28,250 nucleotides of DNA, taken from contig VHZZ01000100.1 of the NCBI GenBank assembly GCA_009801015.1, positions 234,472 to 262,721 of the forward strand, read 5' to 3'. This stretch comes from Silene noctiflora (lineage: Eukaryota > Streptophyta > Magnoliopsida > Caryophyllales > Caryophyllaceae). The position numbers and the translations under genes are program-made. The notes beneath the pieces were generated by a model. That model saw only the letters and a program-made list of their open reading frames with translations. It ran no database searches and had not been told where the DNA came from. Of this stretch, positions 9,688 to 18,959 are shown one piece after another. Position 1 is the stretch's first letter; each line of letters begins with the position of its first letter.

Positions 9688-9846
9688 GAAGACGATCACT
9701 ATTCGTCACAAGCTGAAGACGGATAGTGTCCCTCTCACACATATGCAAGTGACACTATCCATGAGGTGCTCCATTTCCCCCACTTGCCTTATTGTGAGAG
9801 GGACACTATCTGTATTCAGCTTCTGACAGATAGTGTTCCATCACAA
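9688..9846. mobile_element. Hairpin MITE, copy 1 (about 160 bp)
   Basis: The two arms are inverted: CACAAGCTGAAGACGGATAG.. and ..CTATCTGTATTCAGCTTCTG, with matching GTGTCCCTCTCACA / TGTGAGAGGGACAC inside. The centre carries GTGGGGGAAATGGAGCACC-like sequence on the minus strand. A second copy lies at about 18323-18466. The outermost bases (GAAGACGATCACTAT) are only roughly matched at the right end, so the target duplication is unclear. Confidence 0.8.
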
Positions 9847-9849
9847 GAA

Positions 9850-10439
9850 AGATGTTTTGACGAGATAAACCTTTTGTTAATCTTAATACAATTTGTTTTT
9901 ATCTTATACAAGTATATGATATTTAATCTGTCTTAAGGTTAAGTCCGTCCTAAATAAGAATTTATGCATTAAATGTGGTTGGTGTATGTACAGCTTGCAA
10001 AAGAATAGTTCTTGGGAAAGCAAGTAGAAAGGGAAATGGATTTTATCTTTTTGGGTTGTTTTTAGACTTGCTAGTTGCTAGTGCTATAACTTTTCAGTTT
10101 TCACTTATGCCATTTGAGCCTTATCTTCGATGATTGCATAAATGTTTTTGAATGGTTGAGTGGATTCGGAAAAGGTATTGATGCTGAACTAAATAGTAAA
10201 TATGTTACACAAATTTCAATGAGCATTGTCCGTTACAAGTAAGATCTTTGAATATGTTATTGAAAAGGTTTTATGATAAAACATTCACAAATTGTAACGT
10301 ACACTTTTCATTATAAAGTTGTGACCTTTTACATAATATAAGTGGAGAGTAAGTGGAAAATAGCTTATAAGACGTCACAAACTTGTGACCATCAATCACA
10401 AGCGAGAGACTTTGGGGAGTTTTTGACTGGAGCTTTTGA
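9850..10439. other. Intergenic sequence with no recognised feature
   Basis: AT-rich sequence without a credible coding frame, RNA gene or repeat border. Confidence 0.4.
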
Positions 10440-10716
10440 AATGGATTGGAATGAAATCAATACATTCTAGTGTTTGGTTCAAGGGTTTTGAAATTGAGGT
10501 AGATACTCAATGAATTCTAACTCTATTCCAACCTCTTGGAATCCTAGAACCATGTATACACTCGAGTTCCTAAATCCATTCTACCATATTACAATATTCA
10601 ATCCATTCAAATAAAAAAACCAAACACTCATGAGCAGATATTGGGTTCTAACTCTATACCTCTATGATATCACAATTAATTTCAATCCATTCCGATACTT
10701 TGAACTAAATGACACC
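10440..10716. mobile_element. Inverted-repeat MITE-type element, possibly compound
   Basis: The left side has GTGTTTGGTTCAAGGG (about 10470-10485) and GGATTGGAATGAAAT (10444-10458). The right side has the inverse CTTTGAACTAAATGACACC (about 10698-10716) and TTTCAATCCATTCC (about 10680-10693), plus an internal inverse AAACCAAACACT near 10617. Ends of the form GGTGTYRTTTGGTTC occur in plant hAT/Harbinger MITEs. Nested or rearranged copies would explain the extra internal terminus. No exact target duplication was found. Confidence 0.5.
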
Positions 10717-10899
10717 TTATTACAAAACATTACCCCAATAACCATTCTAATGAATATTTTCCTTCGTTGGGGGTGAAGACATGATCTGAACTTAGCAAGG
10801 ACGAACTAATAATATAATAAAGTAAATTTTAATAACTTTGTAAATTTTAACTAAAAAATTTGAAAATGTTATTCTTCAGTGAGGGCGAAAATCCCTGCT

Positions 10900-11100
10900 A
10901 ACCCCTCTATCTCTACCACCTTCAGTGGTGGATTTAAGGGGTCTAGAAGAGACGCTCGTTCCTGTTGGATAATGAAAATTTGGGAAAGTTTAGTTTAAAT
11001 TTTCGACATATAATTCGAGTTTGCTTTATGACATTACTTGTTCGCCCCTGTTGAAATTTGTCATCTCCTTCCCTGTAAATCCTGCCTCCGCTACTAGTCA
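10900..11100. mobile_element. Small inverted-repeat transposon relic (AGTGGTGGATTTA.. ends)
   Basis: The left end AGTGGTGGATTTAAGGGG (10924-10941) is mirrored by the right end, whose reverse complement reads AGTAGCGGAGGCAGGATTTA. Between them is non-coding AT-rich sequence with TTCGCCCC. Similar ends are common in decayed plant DNA transposons. Target duplication and superfamily are not resolved. Confidence 0.4.
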
Positions 11101-11416
11101 CCTCCTATTCATTTATTTATTTACCATTTTCTTTTTTTCTTTATTGGAATTATTTATTTTAAAGTAAATCAATAATTTTACCCGAAAAAAAAAGTAAATC
11201 AATAATTGGGTCTAAAAGGACTGGACTGACGTTTCAACGGAGCCCAGACAAAATTGAAGGCCTGGCCCATTTAGTCACAACGCTTAATTGCTAAATTCTA
11301 CTTGAAGAAGTGACTAATAAATCCTCATGTCCCAAAAGTTAAGAATCGAACCCTGATCACTAATTTATGAAATGATGACGGATATAACTTGTCAAGATTT
11401 GTGTACGATGGATACG
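11101..11416. other. Intergenic sequence with no recognised feature
   Basis: No coding frame or clear repeat border is seen; the sequence lies just left of the first copy of the 1.6-kb duplication. Confidence 0.4.
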
Positions 11417-11624
11417 TGTAAGACTAATTAGATATGTTCACACACAAAATAATCATATTATTTTGAAATGTATTTACATTTTTGTTGTTTATGTTTTGTA
11501 TATAAATTGTAATTCATAAATTTTGGTGGGAGAAATAACATCTTAATATCCAATATTAAGCGAATTAATATATTACGCGGATAAGTAGATCGATATAGTA
11601 ATGTTACTAATGTGTCAATATAAA

Positions 11625-12064
11625 TAGAGCTGGTAAAAGCTGAGCCGACTCAAGGAACCTGACCCGACCCGCCTGAAACTCAACCTGAAACAACCCGAAA
11701 ATTGGGTGAACCGAAACCGACCCGACCCGACCCAATAACTGATAACGTTTTTTCCAACCCGAACTGAACAGACCTGTGACCTAATATTGACTCAACCCGA
11801 TAATGAATTAGCTTAATAATGTATAAATAAGACTAAATTAATATTCGTCTTAATTTTTTTCACTTAAAACTGCAATCAATACACCTAAACGTTGTTTAAA
11901 ATAAAATTATTCATCTAAAACTAAATACATAAGAGAAAATATATGCTAATAACATGACCCGATGCTGGCCCGCTAACGACCCAACCCGAAGATGACCCGA
12001 CGTGAACCGTAACCGTCACTAACCTGACACAACCCGAACCCGAGTGACCCGATTGACACCTCTA
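11625..12064. mobile_element. Nested hAT-type element 1 in copy A, 440 bp
   Basis: It begins TAGAGCTGGTAAAA and ends TTGACACCTCTA (reverse complement TAGAGGTGTCAA), a characteristic plant hAT terminal pair. Flanks AATATAAA (11617-11624) and AATACAAA (12065-12072) form an 8-bp target duplication with one mismatch. The interior contains degenerate GACCCGACCCGAA repeats and an AT-rich middle. No transposase is encoded. Confidence 0.8.
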
Positions 12065-12509
12065 AATACAAATCATAACTACTTAATTGAACATCGATAA
12101 TTATGCACAAAACTAACAATGGTAATAGAATAGCCGATATATGTCAAGCTGATTTGCATCTTTGAACATTCTTAGTATGAAAGTAAATGGTTGTATTATT
12201 AACACTTTTAGTGACTTTTTATATAAATTTGAGGATACAATTCATATTCACCTTATCAAACATAATTTTTTGTATAATACATTTTCATTTGCATGTTTGT
12301 AATTCTAATAACAATAAACTCAATTCCTAAAAGTTAACATTATTACCAATCAATTATATCAATTTCATCCAAATATGGATTCTAATTTGATTGTAGAACA
12401 CGTGTTTGATTCGTTCATTAGATATTATTGATCAAAATATCGGGCTAGTGCATGATGAGCAGGGAGGGGATTGATGGGTTGGTGGAGAGCTGGTTTGAGT
12501 GGGCGCATT

Positions 12510-12807
12510 TATAGCTGGACTTCGAGGCGGGCCGGGCAGCGTTGGTAGATGGGGATCCCGAACCCACACTGCGGGCTGGAGAGTCATGGCCCTGAATCGG
12601 CCCAGTTGGGAAAAATGGGTAGAAAATGAAGCGGGATGGGCGGGCTTGGCAGTTTGGACTGAGGAGGAGGGAGCCCGGGACCGGCCCGACTTGGGTAGCG
12701 AGCTCGGCGGGCCATGAGAGTGGGTCAACGGGTTGGAGATTATAAGGCCCGGTTGGATGGGTCAGACCAGTGTGGGCCGGGCCAACCCGCACTGTTGTCC
12801 AACTCTT
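12510..12807. mobile_element. Nested hAT-type element 2 in copy A, 298 bp
   Basis: Ends TATAGCTGGAC and GTCCAACTCTT are imperfect inverted repeats, and both copies together point to an ancestral TAGAGCTGGAC. The flanks are a perfect 8-bp duplication GGCGCATT (12502-12509 and 12808-12815). The interior is GC-rich with GGGCCGGGC-type words and the hairpin GTGTGGGCC..AACCCGCAC near the right end. No transposase is present. Confidence 0.88.
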
Positions 12808-13014
12808 GGCGCATTGGTGGGGGTAGTACGTTTCTGTTATTTAAAAAAAAAAAATCCTAAGCAATAAGTAATGTGTTTGTTCGCTCTATTTTTTCATTTT
12901 GTTTTTCTCTTGTCACAATATTTTTTTTGACCCTTTGTGCTGTTGTTTATTTTCACTTATTGTATCATGTAACTTTTTTTTGTTTTAATTTTGTTTCNCG
13001 GAATTCTAGTAAAT

Positions 13015-13064
13015 GACACGTGGCATCGTATTAGGCTGAGACACATGGCATCATATTAGGCTGA
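13015..13064. repeat. Two tandem 25-bp units between the duplicated copies
   Basis: Two 25-bp units ending in TATTAGGCTGA (13015-13039 and 13040-13064) differ at three positions. The first contains ACACGTGGC, a perfect ABRE/G-box core; the second has ACACATGGC. They sit in the roughly 135-bp spacer between copies A and B. Confidence 0.85.
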
Positions 13065-13100
13065 TGGCTTCTGCTTTAATATAATATATGATAGATAGAA

Positions 13101-13130
13101 CTAGTTTTTATACCCGTGAAAATCACGGGT
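13101..13130 (-). mobile_element. Helitron-like 3' terminus (hairpin plus CTAG)
   Basis: Read on the minus strand, ACCCGTG-ATTTT-CACGGGT forms a 7-bp stem with a 5-nt loop (13112-13130). Seven bases later comes CTAG (13101-13104) followed by T. A short GC-rich hairpin a few bases before CTRR, inserted between A and T, is the diagnostic 3' end of Helitrons. The element body would extend rightward through copy B. The 5' TC end was not located. Confidence 0.65.
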
Positions 13131-13330
13131 GCATGTAAGACTAATTTGATATGTTCACACACAAACTAATCATATTATTTTGGAATGTATTTACATTGTT
13201 GTTGTCTTATGTTTTGTATACAACTTGTGATTATATTTTGATGGGAGAAATAACATCTTAATATCTAATTTTAAGCGAATTAATATATTATGCGGATAAG
13301 TAGATCGATATAGTAATGTATCAATATAAA

Positions 13331-13781
13331 TAGAGCTGGCAAAAGATGACCCGACCGAAACCCGACCCGAAACAACCCGAAAATTGAGTGAACTGAAACC
13401 GGCCTGACCCGAACCAATAACTGATAACGTCCTTATTTTTTCCAACCCGGCCTGACCGTGACCCGAAATTGACTCAACCGGAAAGATGACCCAATAATGA
13501 ATTAGCTTAATAATGTATAAATAAGACTTGACATTCATCTTAATTTTTTTCACTTAAAACTGCAATTAATACAGCTAAACGTTGTTTAAAAATAAAATTA
13601 TTCATCTAAAACTAAATACATAAGAGAAAATATATGCTGATAATATGACCCAATACTGACCCGCTAACGACCCGACCCGAAGATGACCCGACGTGAACCA
13701 TAGCCGACCTGAACCCCGACATAATCCGAATCCGATATGACCCGACCAGTAACCGACTCGAGTGACCCGATTGCACTTCTA
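13331..13781. mobile_element. Nested hAT-type element 1 in copy B, about 451 bp
   Basis: It is the counterpart of 11625-12064. It begins TAGAGCTGGCAAAA after AATATAAA (13323-13330) and ends TTGCACTTCTA. The right-hand target duplication has decayed (AAATAAAT). Interior GACCCGACCCG words are better preserved and somewhat longer than in copy A. Confidence 0.78.
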
Positions 13782-14243
13782 AAATAAATCATAACTAAAT
13801 TGAACATCGATAATTATGCACAAAACTAACGATGTTAATAGAATAGCTGATATATGTCTAGCTGATTTGCATCATTGAACATTCTTAGTATGAGAGTAAA
13901 TGGTTGTATTATTAACACTTTTAGTGCCACGACTTTAAGATTATCATTATATAAATTTGAGGATACAATTCATATTCACATTATCAAACATAATTATTTG
14001 TATAATACATTTTTCATTTGCATATTTGTAATTCTAATAAGAATAAACTCAATTCCTAAAATGTTAACATTATTACCAATCAATTATATCAATTTCATCC
14101 AATTAATTATGGATTCTAATTTGATTGTAGAACACGCGTTTGATTCATTCATCAGATGTTATTGATCAAAATATCGGGTTAGTGCATGATGAGCAGGGAG
14201 GGGATTGATGGGTTGGTGGTGGGCTGGTATGAGTGAGTGCATT

Positions 14244-14553
14244 TAGAGCTGGAGTTCGGGCCGAGCCAGGCTGAACCCGGGCTACGTTGGTAGATGGGGA
14301 GCCCGAGCCCACACAGCGGGCTGGAGAGTCATGGCCCTAAACCGGCCCGGTTGGGAAAAATGGGTAGAAAAGGAAGCGGGCTGGGCGAGCTTGAGCAATT
14401 TGGGCTGGGGAGGAGGAAGCCCAGAACCGGCCCGACTTGGGTAACGGGCTGGGCGAGCCATGAGAGCGGGTCAGCGGGTTGGAGATTAAAAGGCCCGATT
14501 GAGCGGGTCAGGCCAGTGCGAGCCGGGCCAACCCGCACTGTTGTCCAGCTCTA
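14244..14553. mobile_element. Nested hAT-type element 2 in copy B, 310 bp
   Basis: It begins TAGAGCTGGA and ends GTCCAGCTCTA, intact inverted termini. The right flank is GGCGCATT (14554-14561); the left flank AGTGCATT matches it at 6 of 8 positions. It contains the conserved hairpin CAGTGCGAGCC..AACCCGCACTG next to its right end. It is non-coding. Confidence 0.85.
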
Positions 14554-14754
14554 GGCGCATTGGTGAGGGTAGTACGTTTCTGTTATTTTAAAACAAAAAA
14601 AGAAATCCTAAGCAATAAGGAATGTGTTTGGTTCTCTCTATTTTTCATTTTGTTTTTCTCTTGTTGCAATATTTTTTTTTGGCTTTTTGTGCTCTTGTTT
14701 ATTTTCACTTATTGTATCATGTAACTTTTTTTTGTTTTAATTTTGTTTCTTATT

Positions 14755-15335
14755 CCAGTTTTTTTTATTTGTATTATTGAATAACGTGGCTTTAGAAGAG
14801 GTTTTAAGGGTACTCTATATTATTTTCTTTGTAGTACAATATATTTATTTTGGTACTCTATTTAAGATTTGAAAACGTCATATGAAAAAAAAATGTAAGA
14901 CAAAACTTTCAAAGTTTTGTTTATGTCCATTTAATTAAAGTTGAGGGGTATACAGTAGAAGATGGGATAACTAATATGAATATTTATAATAGTTGGGCCT
15001 CAACCATCACCTTAAGGTTTGGTTGAGTTGGTTCATCTATCAATAACGTTCATAAACAGGATGTAGTGTGATTTGTATTTGTCGTGTAACTTATTGTAAT
15101 AATAATAAACCTTAAAATTTGGAATTTAGAATTTGGTTTGATTTTGATTTACTATAAGAATAAAAAACAAATTTTAATAATATATAGCTTGTAATGTTTG
15201 TTGTGCACTAAATGCTACAAATTCATTCATTTTTTCTTTTTTCTTTTTCCTTTTTATAAATATATGATGATGTGGCTTCTTAAATTTTATTAGAATAGGT
15301 AATAGTGAAGTGTGATGCTTTGTCTTGACTTTTTA
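14755..15335. other. AT-rich intergenic DNA
   Basis: No gene is seen. At about 15005-15045, TTGGTTGAGTTGGTTCATCTATC resembles 15950-15975 (TATGGTTCATCTATTATGC), so both are likely fragments of one dispersed repeat. Confidence 0.4.
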
Positions 15336-15379
15336 TAATATATATAGATAGATATAGATATAGATATAGATATAGATAT
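15336..15379. repeat. ATAGAT/GATATA microsatellite
   Basis: A run of TATATAGATAGATATAGATA-type sequence with about five GATATA hexamers. A potentially length-variable simple repeat. Confidence 0.9.
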
Positions 15380-15500
15380 GTCCTGCTTTCTCATTAAACA
15401 TATGAACGTATTTATATAATTAAAAGACGACACTCGATTAAACCAACCTTGGCCCATACGTACTAACGGGCTTATACGAACATAACTTGTGAACATAATT

Positions 15501-15725
15501 CTATAACCCTCCAAGAGTTGGAGCATGAGGATTGTAAATGGCCAACTTGACAATTAACGACTTAAATTGAGTAATTCCCAACGCCTTAGTGAGCACATTC
15601 GCAAGTTGAACACTTTAACCAACATTGGACACATACGAAGGTGCGATAAGACCATCCATGATGGCATCACGAATAAAGTGACAATCGATTTCAATATGCT
15701 TCGTACGCTCATAGAACACGAGATT
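15501..15725 (-). pseudogene. Ty1/copia polyprotein fragment, RNase H C-terminus
   Basis: Translated on the minus strand, one frame contains [18 protein letters not shown], then QLANVLTKALG and ending NPHAPTLGGL-stop, the hallmark C-terminus of plant Ty1/copia pol (RNase H). The frame is continuous but carries an internal TAA after SYVSNVG, so it cannot make functional protein. Homology stops abruptly upstream of the NLV residues at about 15725, where unrelated sequence with a Stowaway-like end begins. Integrase and reverse transcriptase are absent, and no polypurine tract or LTR was confirmed downstream (below 15500). Confidence 0.9.
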
Positions 15726-15743
15726 TGTTCACCTTTGATAAAG

Positions 15744-15786
15744 AAACAAAAAGGCAAAAAAATGATTGAGACAAAGGGAGCACAAA
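15744..15786. mobile_element. Stowaway-like MITE end (single terminus)
   Basis: AAAAAAATGATTGAGACAAAGGGAGCA is the reverse of a TGCTCCCTTTGTCTCAATCA-type terminus, similar to the CTCCCTCCGTCTC ends of plant Stowaway/Tc1-mariner MITEs. Only this end is seen. It abuts the truncation point of the copia fragment. Confidence 0.45.
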
Positions 15787-15829
15787 CATACTTAATAGAA
15801 TGCAAACAAAAATCACCCTAGTCTCTTAG

Positions 15830-16867
15830 ATTGTAAAATGGTTAGGTTGAAGAACTTATTTCGTATGTTATAATTGTCTAGTAATTTAAAATTATTTTAC
15901 AAAGTTTTGTATCATGCGAGCTGGTTTTAAGATCCTCAACTATTACTTTAAAGTTATGGTTCATCTATTATGCTATAAGAGTCAGTGCGATTAGAGGCCA
16001 CGAGCTCAAATTCTAAGAGCGTCAAATATCTCAAAATAAGTGAAATTTCAGCATATGATATTAGGGAGTTTGTGCACTAACCACTCTATTTCTAAAAATA
16101 AGAAGACTAAAGTGATATTGATTACTGAGTGCTTATAAAAATACCTTAAATATGATAATTATTTATATATATTGTGCAAATGAACTTTAAATTTTAAAAT
16201 ATATTACTTTCACTTGTAGTAACTTAATGTAGAACTTGTATAAAGATTAAATATACCAAATATGTATAATATAAAATGATTTTACAATAAAAATATTGTA
16301 AAGTCATCACACATAAATGATAATAACGCCTTTATTGAAAAACATAGTAGTCCTTAGAAGTCATTTTCAATAGGGTTAATTGAATAAAATATCACTCGAT
16401 TTTACAGTAACATTTGTATAAAACCGTTGTATACAAGACTATGTAACGTACATTGGGTCTAAGTGTAGATGTCAACTAACTTATTTGAAAAAGTATGGAA
16501 AGTAATGCTCGTGACATGGATTCAAATATCGTCAATATTAAAATCATCCTTGTGACTCCCTTTATACCAAAAAAAACACATCGAGTCTAAGTAGGATCGA
16601 CAATGACAATACATGGATGTGCATTATATGATATTGATATAAATTATAAATTACTGTTCATGGTCCATTGAGTTCATGGCCCAGCTCACTTAAGTTCAAA
16701 TTCAATGTAGTATGGTAAAGCCCAAACTGTATGTTGGTAATTTAACAGCAAAACTATGGGTAAAATGGTAAATAAACAATCCAGAAACGTAGGGTATAGG
16801 GAGCTGAGTGATTTACACAACTGTTAAATCCCATTATTTTCCTTTTTTATTTGTTCCCAATTGGTTG
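15830..16867. other. AT-rich intergenic DNA
   Basis: No coding frame is supported. 15935-16035 (GGTTCATCTATTATGCTATAAG.., CCACGAGCTCAAATTCTAAG) looks like a dispersed repeat fragment related to 15005-15045. A run of 20 A residues (16868-16887) marks its right edge and might be a retroposon tail, though no body could be defined. Confidence 0.4.
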
Positions 16868-16982
16868 AAAAAAAAAAAAAAAAAAAATGAAGTACACAAG
16901 AGAAACCACACAGAGAAACCTAGAAGCAAATATTATTTTCTCTTTGAAGTGTGTTACATACTATCATCACAACTCGCCTTAA

Positions 16983-17130
16983 GGCTATTTCCGTCCCAAA
17001 AACTTTCAACGGGTCAAGTACATGAGCAAATAAGATAAAAACAGATTGTTACTCACTCGTTTGTCTTATCTACCTATATATGTAGTACTTGACATGTCAC
17101 AAGATTGCAAATAAGATAATATGGAAATAG
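16983..17130. mobile_element. Foldback MITE, AACGGGTCAAGTA type
   Basis: The arms GGCTATTTCC..CGGGTCAAGTACATGAG..AATAAGATA and ..TGTCTTATCTACC..GTAGTACTTGACATG..GGAAATAG are mutually inverted. The CGGGTCAA / TTGACCYG core also occurs in foldbacks at 26443-26598, 5540-5600 and 22795-22930. It has no coding capacity. Confidence 0.6.
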
Positions 17131-17229
17131 ATGGTTAGAAAAAAAAAATGTAACATGTAATATATTTTTTATTGTAATGTATTGTAGTACTTCTAAAAAA
17201 AATTAATTTATATAAAGCGGAAATTTTTT

Positions 17230-17410
17230 ATAAGTTCAATTCAACTTCAATAAGTTCAATTCTTATAAGTTCAGTTCAGCTTTTATAAGTTCAGTTTAGT
17301 TCTTATAAGTTCAGTTCAGTTCAGCTCCGATGAGTTCATATCAGATCCTATTAGTTCAGTTCAGCTTCTATAAGTTCAGTCCGGTTCAAGTCCAAAAGAA
17401 CAGAGCCTAA
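17230..17410. repeat. TTCAG-repeat element 1 (right end intact)
   Basis: Dense TATAAGTTCAGTTCAGCT-type repeats lead to the terminus GTCCAAAAGAACAGAGCCTAA (17390-17410). Its start is not clearly delimited. It is immediately followed by element 2 with an inverted terminus. Confidence 0.7.
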
Positions 17411-17683
17411 GACCCTGTTCTTTTGAACTTAATTTTAGTTCTTATAAGTTTAGTTCAATTCAGTTCAGTTCTATCAAGTTCAGTTCAGTTCAACTCCATT
17501 AAATGTAGTTTAGTTCAGTTCAGATTCATTTATTTCATCACCATCACCATCATCATTATTATTAAAGTTCAGTTCAGTTCAGTTCAATTCAATTCAGTTC
17601 AGATCCATTAAGTTTAGTTAAGTTAAGTTAAATTAAGTTCATTTCATTTCATACAATTTCAGTTTCAAAAGAAGAGAGCCTAA
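17411..17683. mobile_element. TTCAG-repeat element 2 with inverted termini
   Basis: It begins GACCCTGTTCTTTTGAACTT and ends AGTTTCAAAAGAAGAGAGCC-TAA, whose reverse complement begins TTAGGCTCTCTTCTTTTGAA. These are imperfect terminal inverted repeats of about 18 bp enclosing TTCAGTTCAG arrays. Non-autonomous and unclassified. The open frame at 17423-17611 is simple-repeat translation. Confidence 0.65.
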
Positions 17684-17689
17684 ATCTTA

Positions 17690-18129
17690 TTTTAACAAAA
17701 GCTAAACCACAACTCCTCCTAGCGATTTTTACCCGACGAAATTACTATATCCGAATAACTTGACCTAAATAATCTTACCTTATCGAACCTACACGGCTAC
17801 ACCCAAACAAAGAATCCATTTTTGAAAAAGCGTAACTCAAATTGAGCCGACTTTACCCAACCTAGCCCGACTAAATTATTTGATAATAACAAGAAAACGA
17901 CACGGTCGACCCCAAATTAAACCGACTCAATCTAAACCCAACCCAATTAACCTACCTACCATGTCTATCCCCAACACCACAACCAAAATGAACACTTCCC
18001 TAAAAACCCATAGAGATAACAAAGTATGGGTAGGACACTATTTGAGTGGTGGCAAAAGAATGAACTTGTGAGTTGTGATCCCAACAACACAATTAACTAA
18101 GCATCCTATTATACATCTCCCCCTTTTTC
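17690..18129. other. Intergenic sequence with no recognised feature
   Basis: Moderately C/A-rich (CCCAACCCAATTAACC-type) sequence with a short open frame at 17880-18071 that encodes nothing recognisable. Confidence 0.4.
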
Positions 18130-18262
18130 TCCAATTTTCTCCATTTTATTAATGTCAATTACATTTATTCTATAAATAATTCTTCTAAAATATTATAAAA
18201 CTCATAAAATGTCATTAAGTGAGTGTATGTAAGTGTGAAGATTGTAGGTCCACTCTAATTTC
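18130..18262 (+). repeat. Direct duplication upstream of the DUF1191 gene, unit 1
   Basis: CCATTTTATTAATGTCAA.., ATTAAGTGAGTG.., and AAGTGTGAAGATTGTAGGTC-CACTCT recur about 395 bp downstream at 18515-18655 in the same orientation. The intervening sequence includes a hairpin MITE. The units may carry promoter-region elements, but no known motif is recognised. Confidence 0.85.
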
Positions 18263-18322
18263 TTCATTAATTATACGGAAAACACTCTCCCACTATAAAA
18301 CAACCCTATTTTATAAAACAAA

Positions 18323-18466
18323 GTGTCTTACTTCTGGAGACCGATAGTGCCCCTCTCACAATAAGGCAAGTAGGGGAGAAATAAAGCACCCCATAAATAG
18401 TTCCACTTGCATATTGTGAGAGGAACACTATCCGTCTCCAGCTTGTGACGGATAGTGCCCGTCTTC
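18323..18466. mobile_element. Hairpin MITE, copy 2
   Basis: The inverted arms CTGGAGACCGATAGTGCCCC.. and ..GGAACACTATCCGTCTCCAG belong to the same family as 9688-9846, in the opposite orientation. The right end preserves the outer terminus (AGCTTGTGACGGATAGTGCC-CGTCTTC); the left end has lost about 20 bp. Confidence 0.8.
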
Positions 18467-18514
18467 ATTATGTTTTAAAACAAACCGTCACATAATATAA
18501 AACCGTATTATTTC

Positions 18515-18655
18515 ATAATTTTTTCCATTTCACTAATGTCAAATGGTCAATCGCATACTCCAATATTTTATAAATTTTTTATAAAATTCATAAAAATGGA
18601 ATTAAGTGAGTGTGAGTGTAAGTGTAAGTGTGAAGATTGTAGGTCCACTCTCCAC
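18515..18655 (+). repeat. Direct duplication upstream of the DUF1191 gene, unit 2
   Basis: The second copy of 18130-18262. It has expanded its GTGAGTGTAAGTGT hexamer-like part by one or two repeats relative to unit 1. Confidence 0.85.
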
Positions 18656-18959
18656 TACACTAAACTTAGCTGTCTTTCTTATATCAAAACAAGAACAAAG
18701 TGCTCCTCCACTTCCTTCATCATTCACACTCTCACCAACATCATTTTTCCTAAATTTTATTTTTTTCACTTTTAATTCTTATATCAAATTATTTTTCTAT
18801 TTTTCAATAATTTTAATTTAACCTTGATTTATTAATTATTTCCTTAAATTTTATCCTTTTATTATCCATTTACTCTTCAATTTTCCAATTTTTTTCACAC
18901 TCAAAACCTAGGGTTTTTTTGTTAATTTTTTTTGTACTTTTTTAGGTACCCTTTAAAAA

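Larger units (their letters stand above)
11417..12997. repeat. 1.6-kb duplicated unit, copy A
   Basis: Starting at TGTAAGACTAAT and ending at TTAATTTTGTTTC, the sequence aligns almost throughout with 13134-14749, including both nested hAT-type insertions, in the same order and orientation. Copy A lacks the CTAG/hairpin terminus found immediately left of copy B. Nothing in it is coding; frames over 12432-12792 are GC-rich transposon sequence. Confidence 0.9.
13134..14749. repeat. 1.6-kb duplicated unit, copy B
   Basis: This is a direct repeat of copy A, with scattered substitutions and small indels and both nested insertions conserved in order. It follows directly on the Helitron-like end, so copy B is probably the body of a non-autonomous minus-strand Helitron and copy A a truncated relative. 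Frames at 13191-13553, 13875-14165 and 14294-14554 are chance frames in this repeat. Confidence 0.88.

Noticed and set aside
12432..12792. Overlapping open frames of 98-115 residues in the GC-rich block
   Set aside because: They lie within the hAT-type element at 12510-12807 and its flank. High GC removes stop codons, and the products are Pro/Ser/Gly low-complexity sequence.
14294..14554. 86-residue open frame resembling the one in copy A
   Set aside because: Same transposon sequence in copy B; the reading frame is not conserved between the copies.
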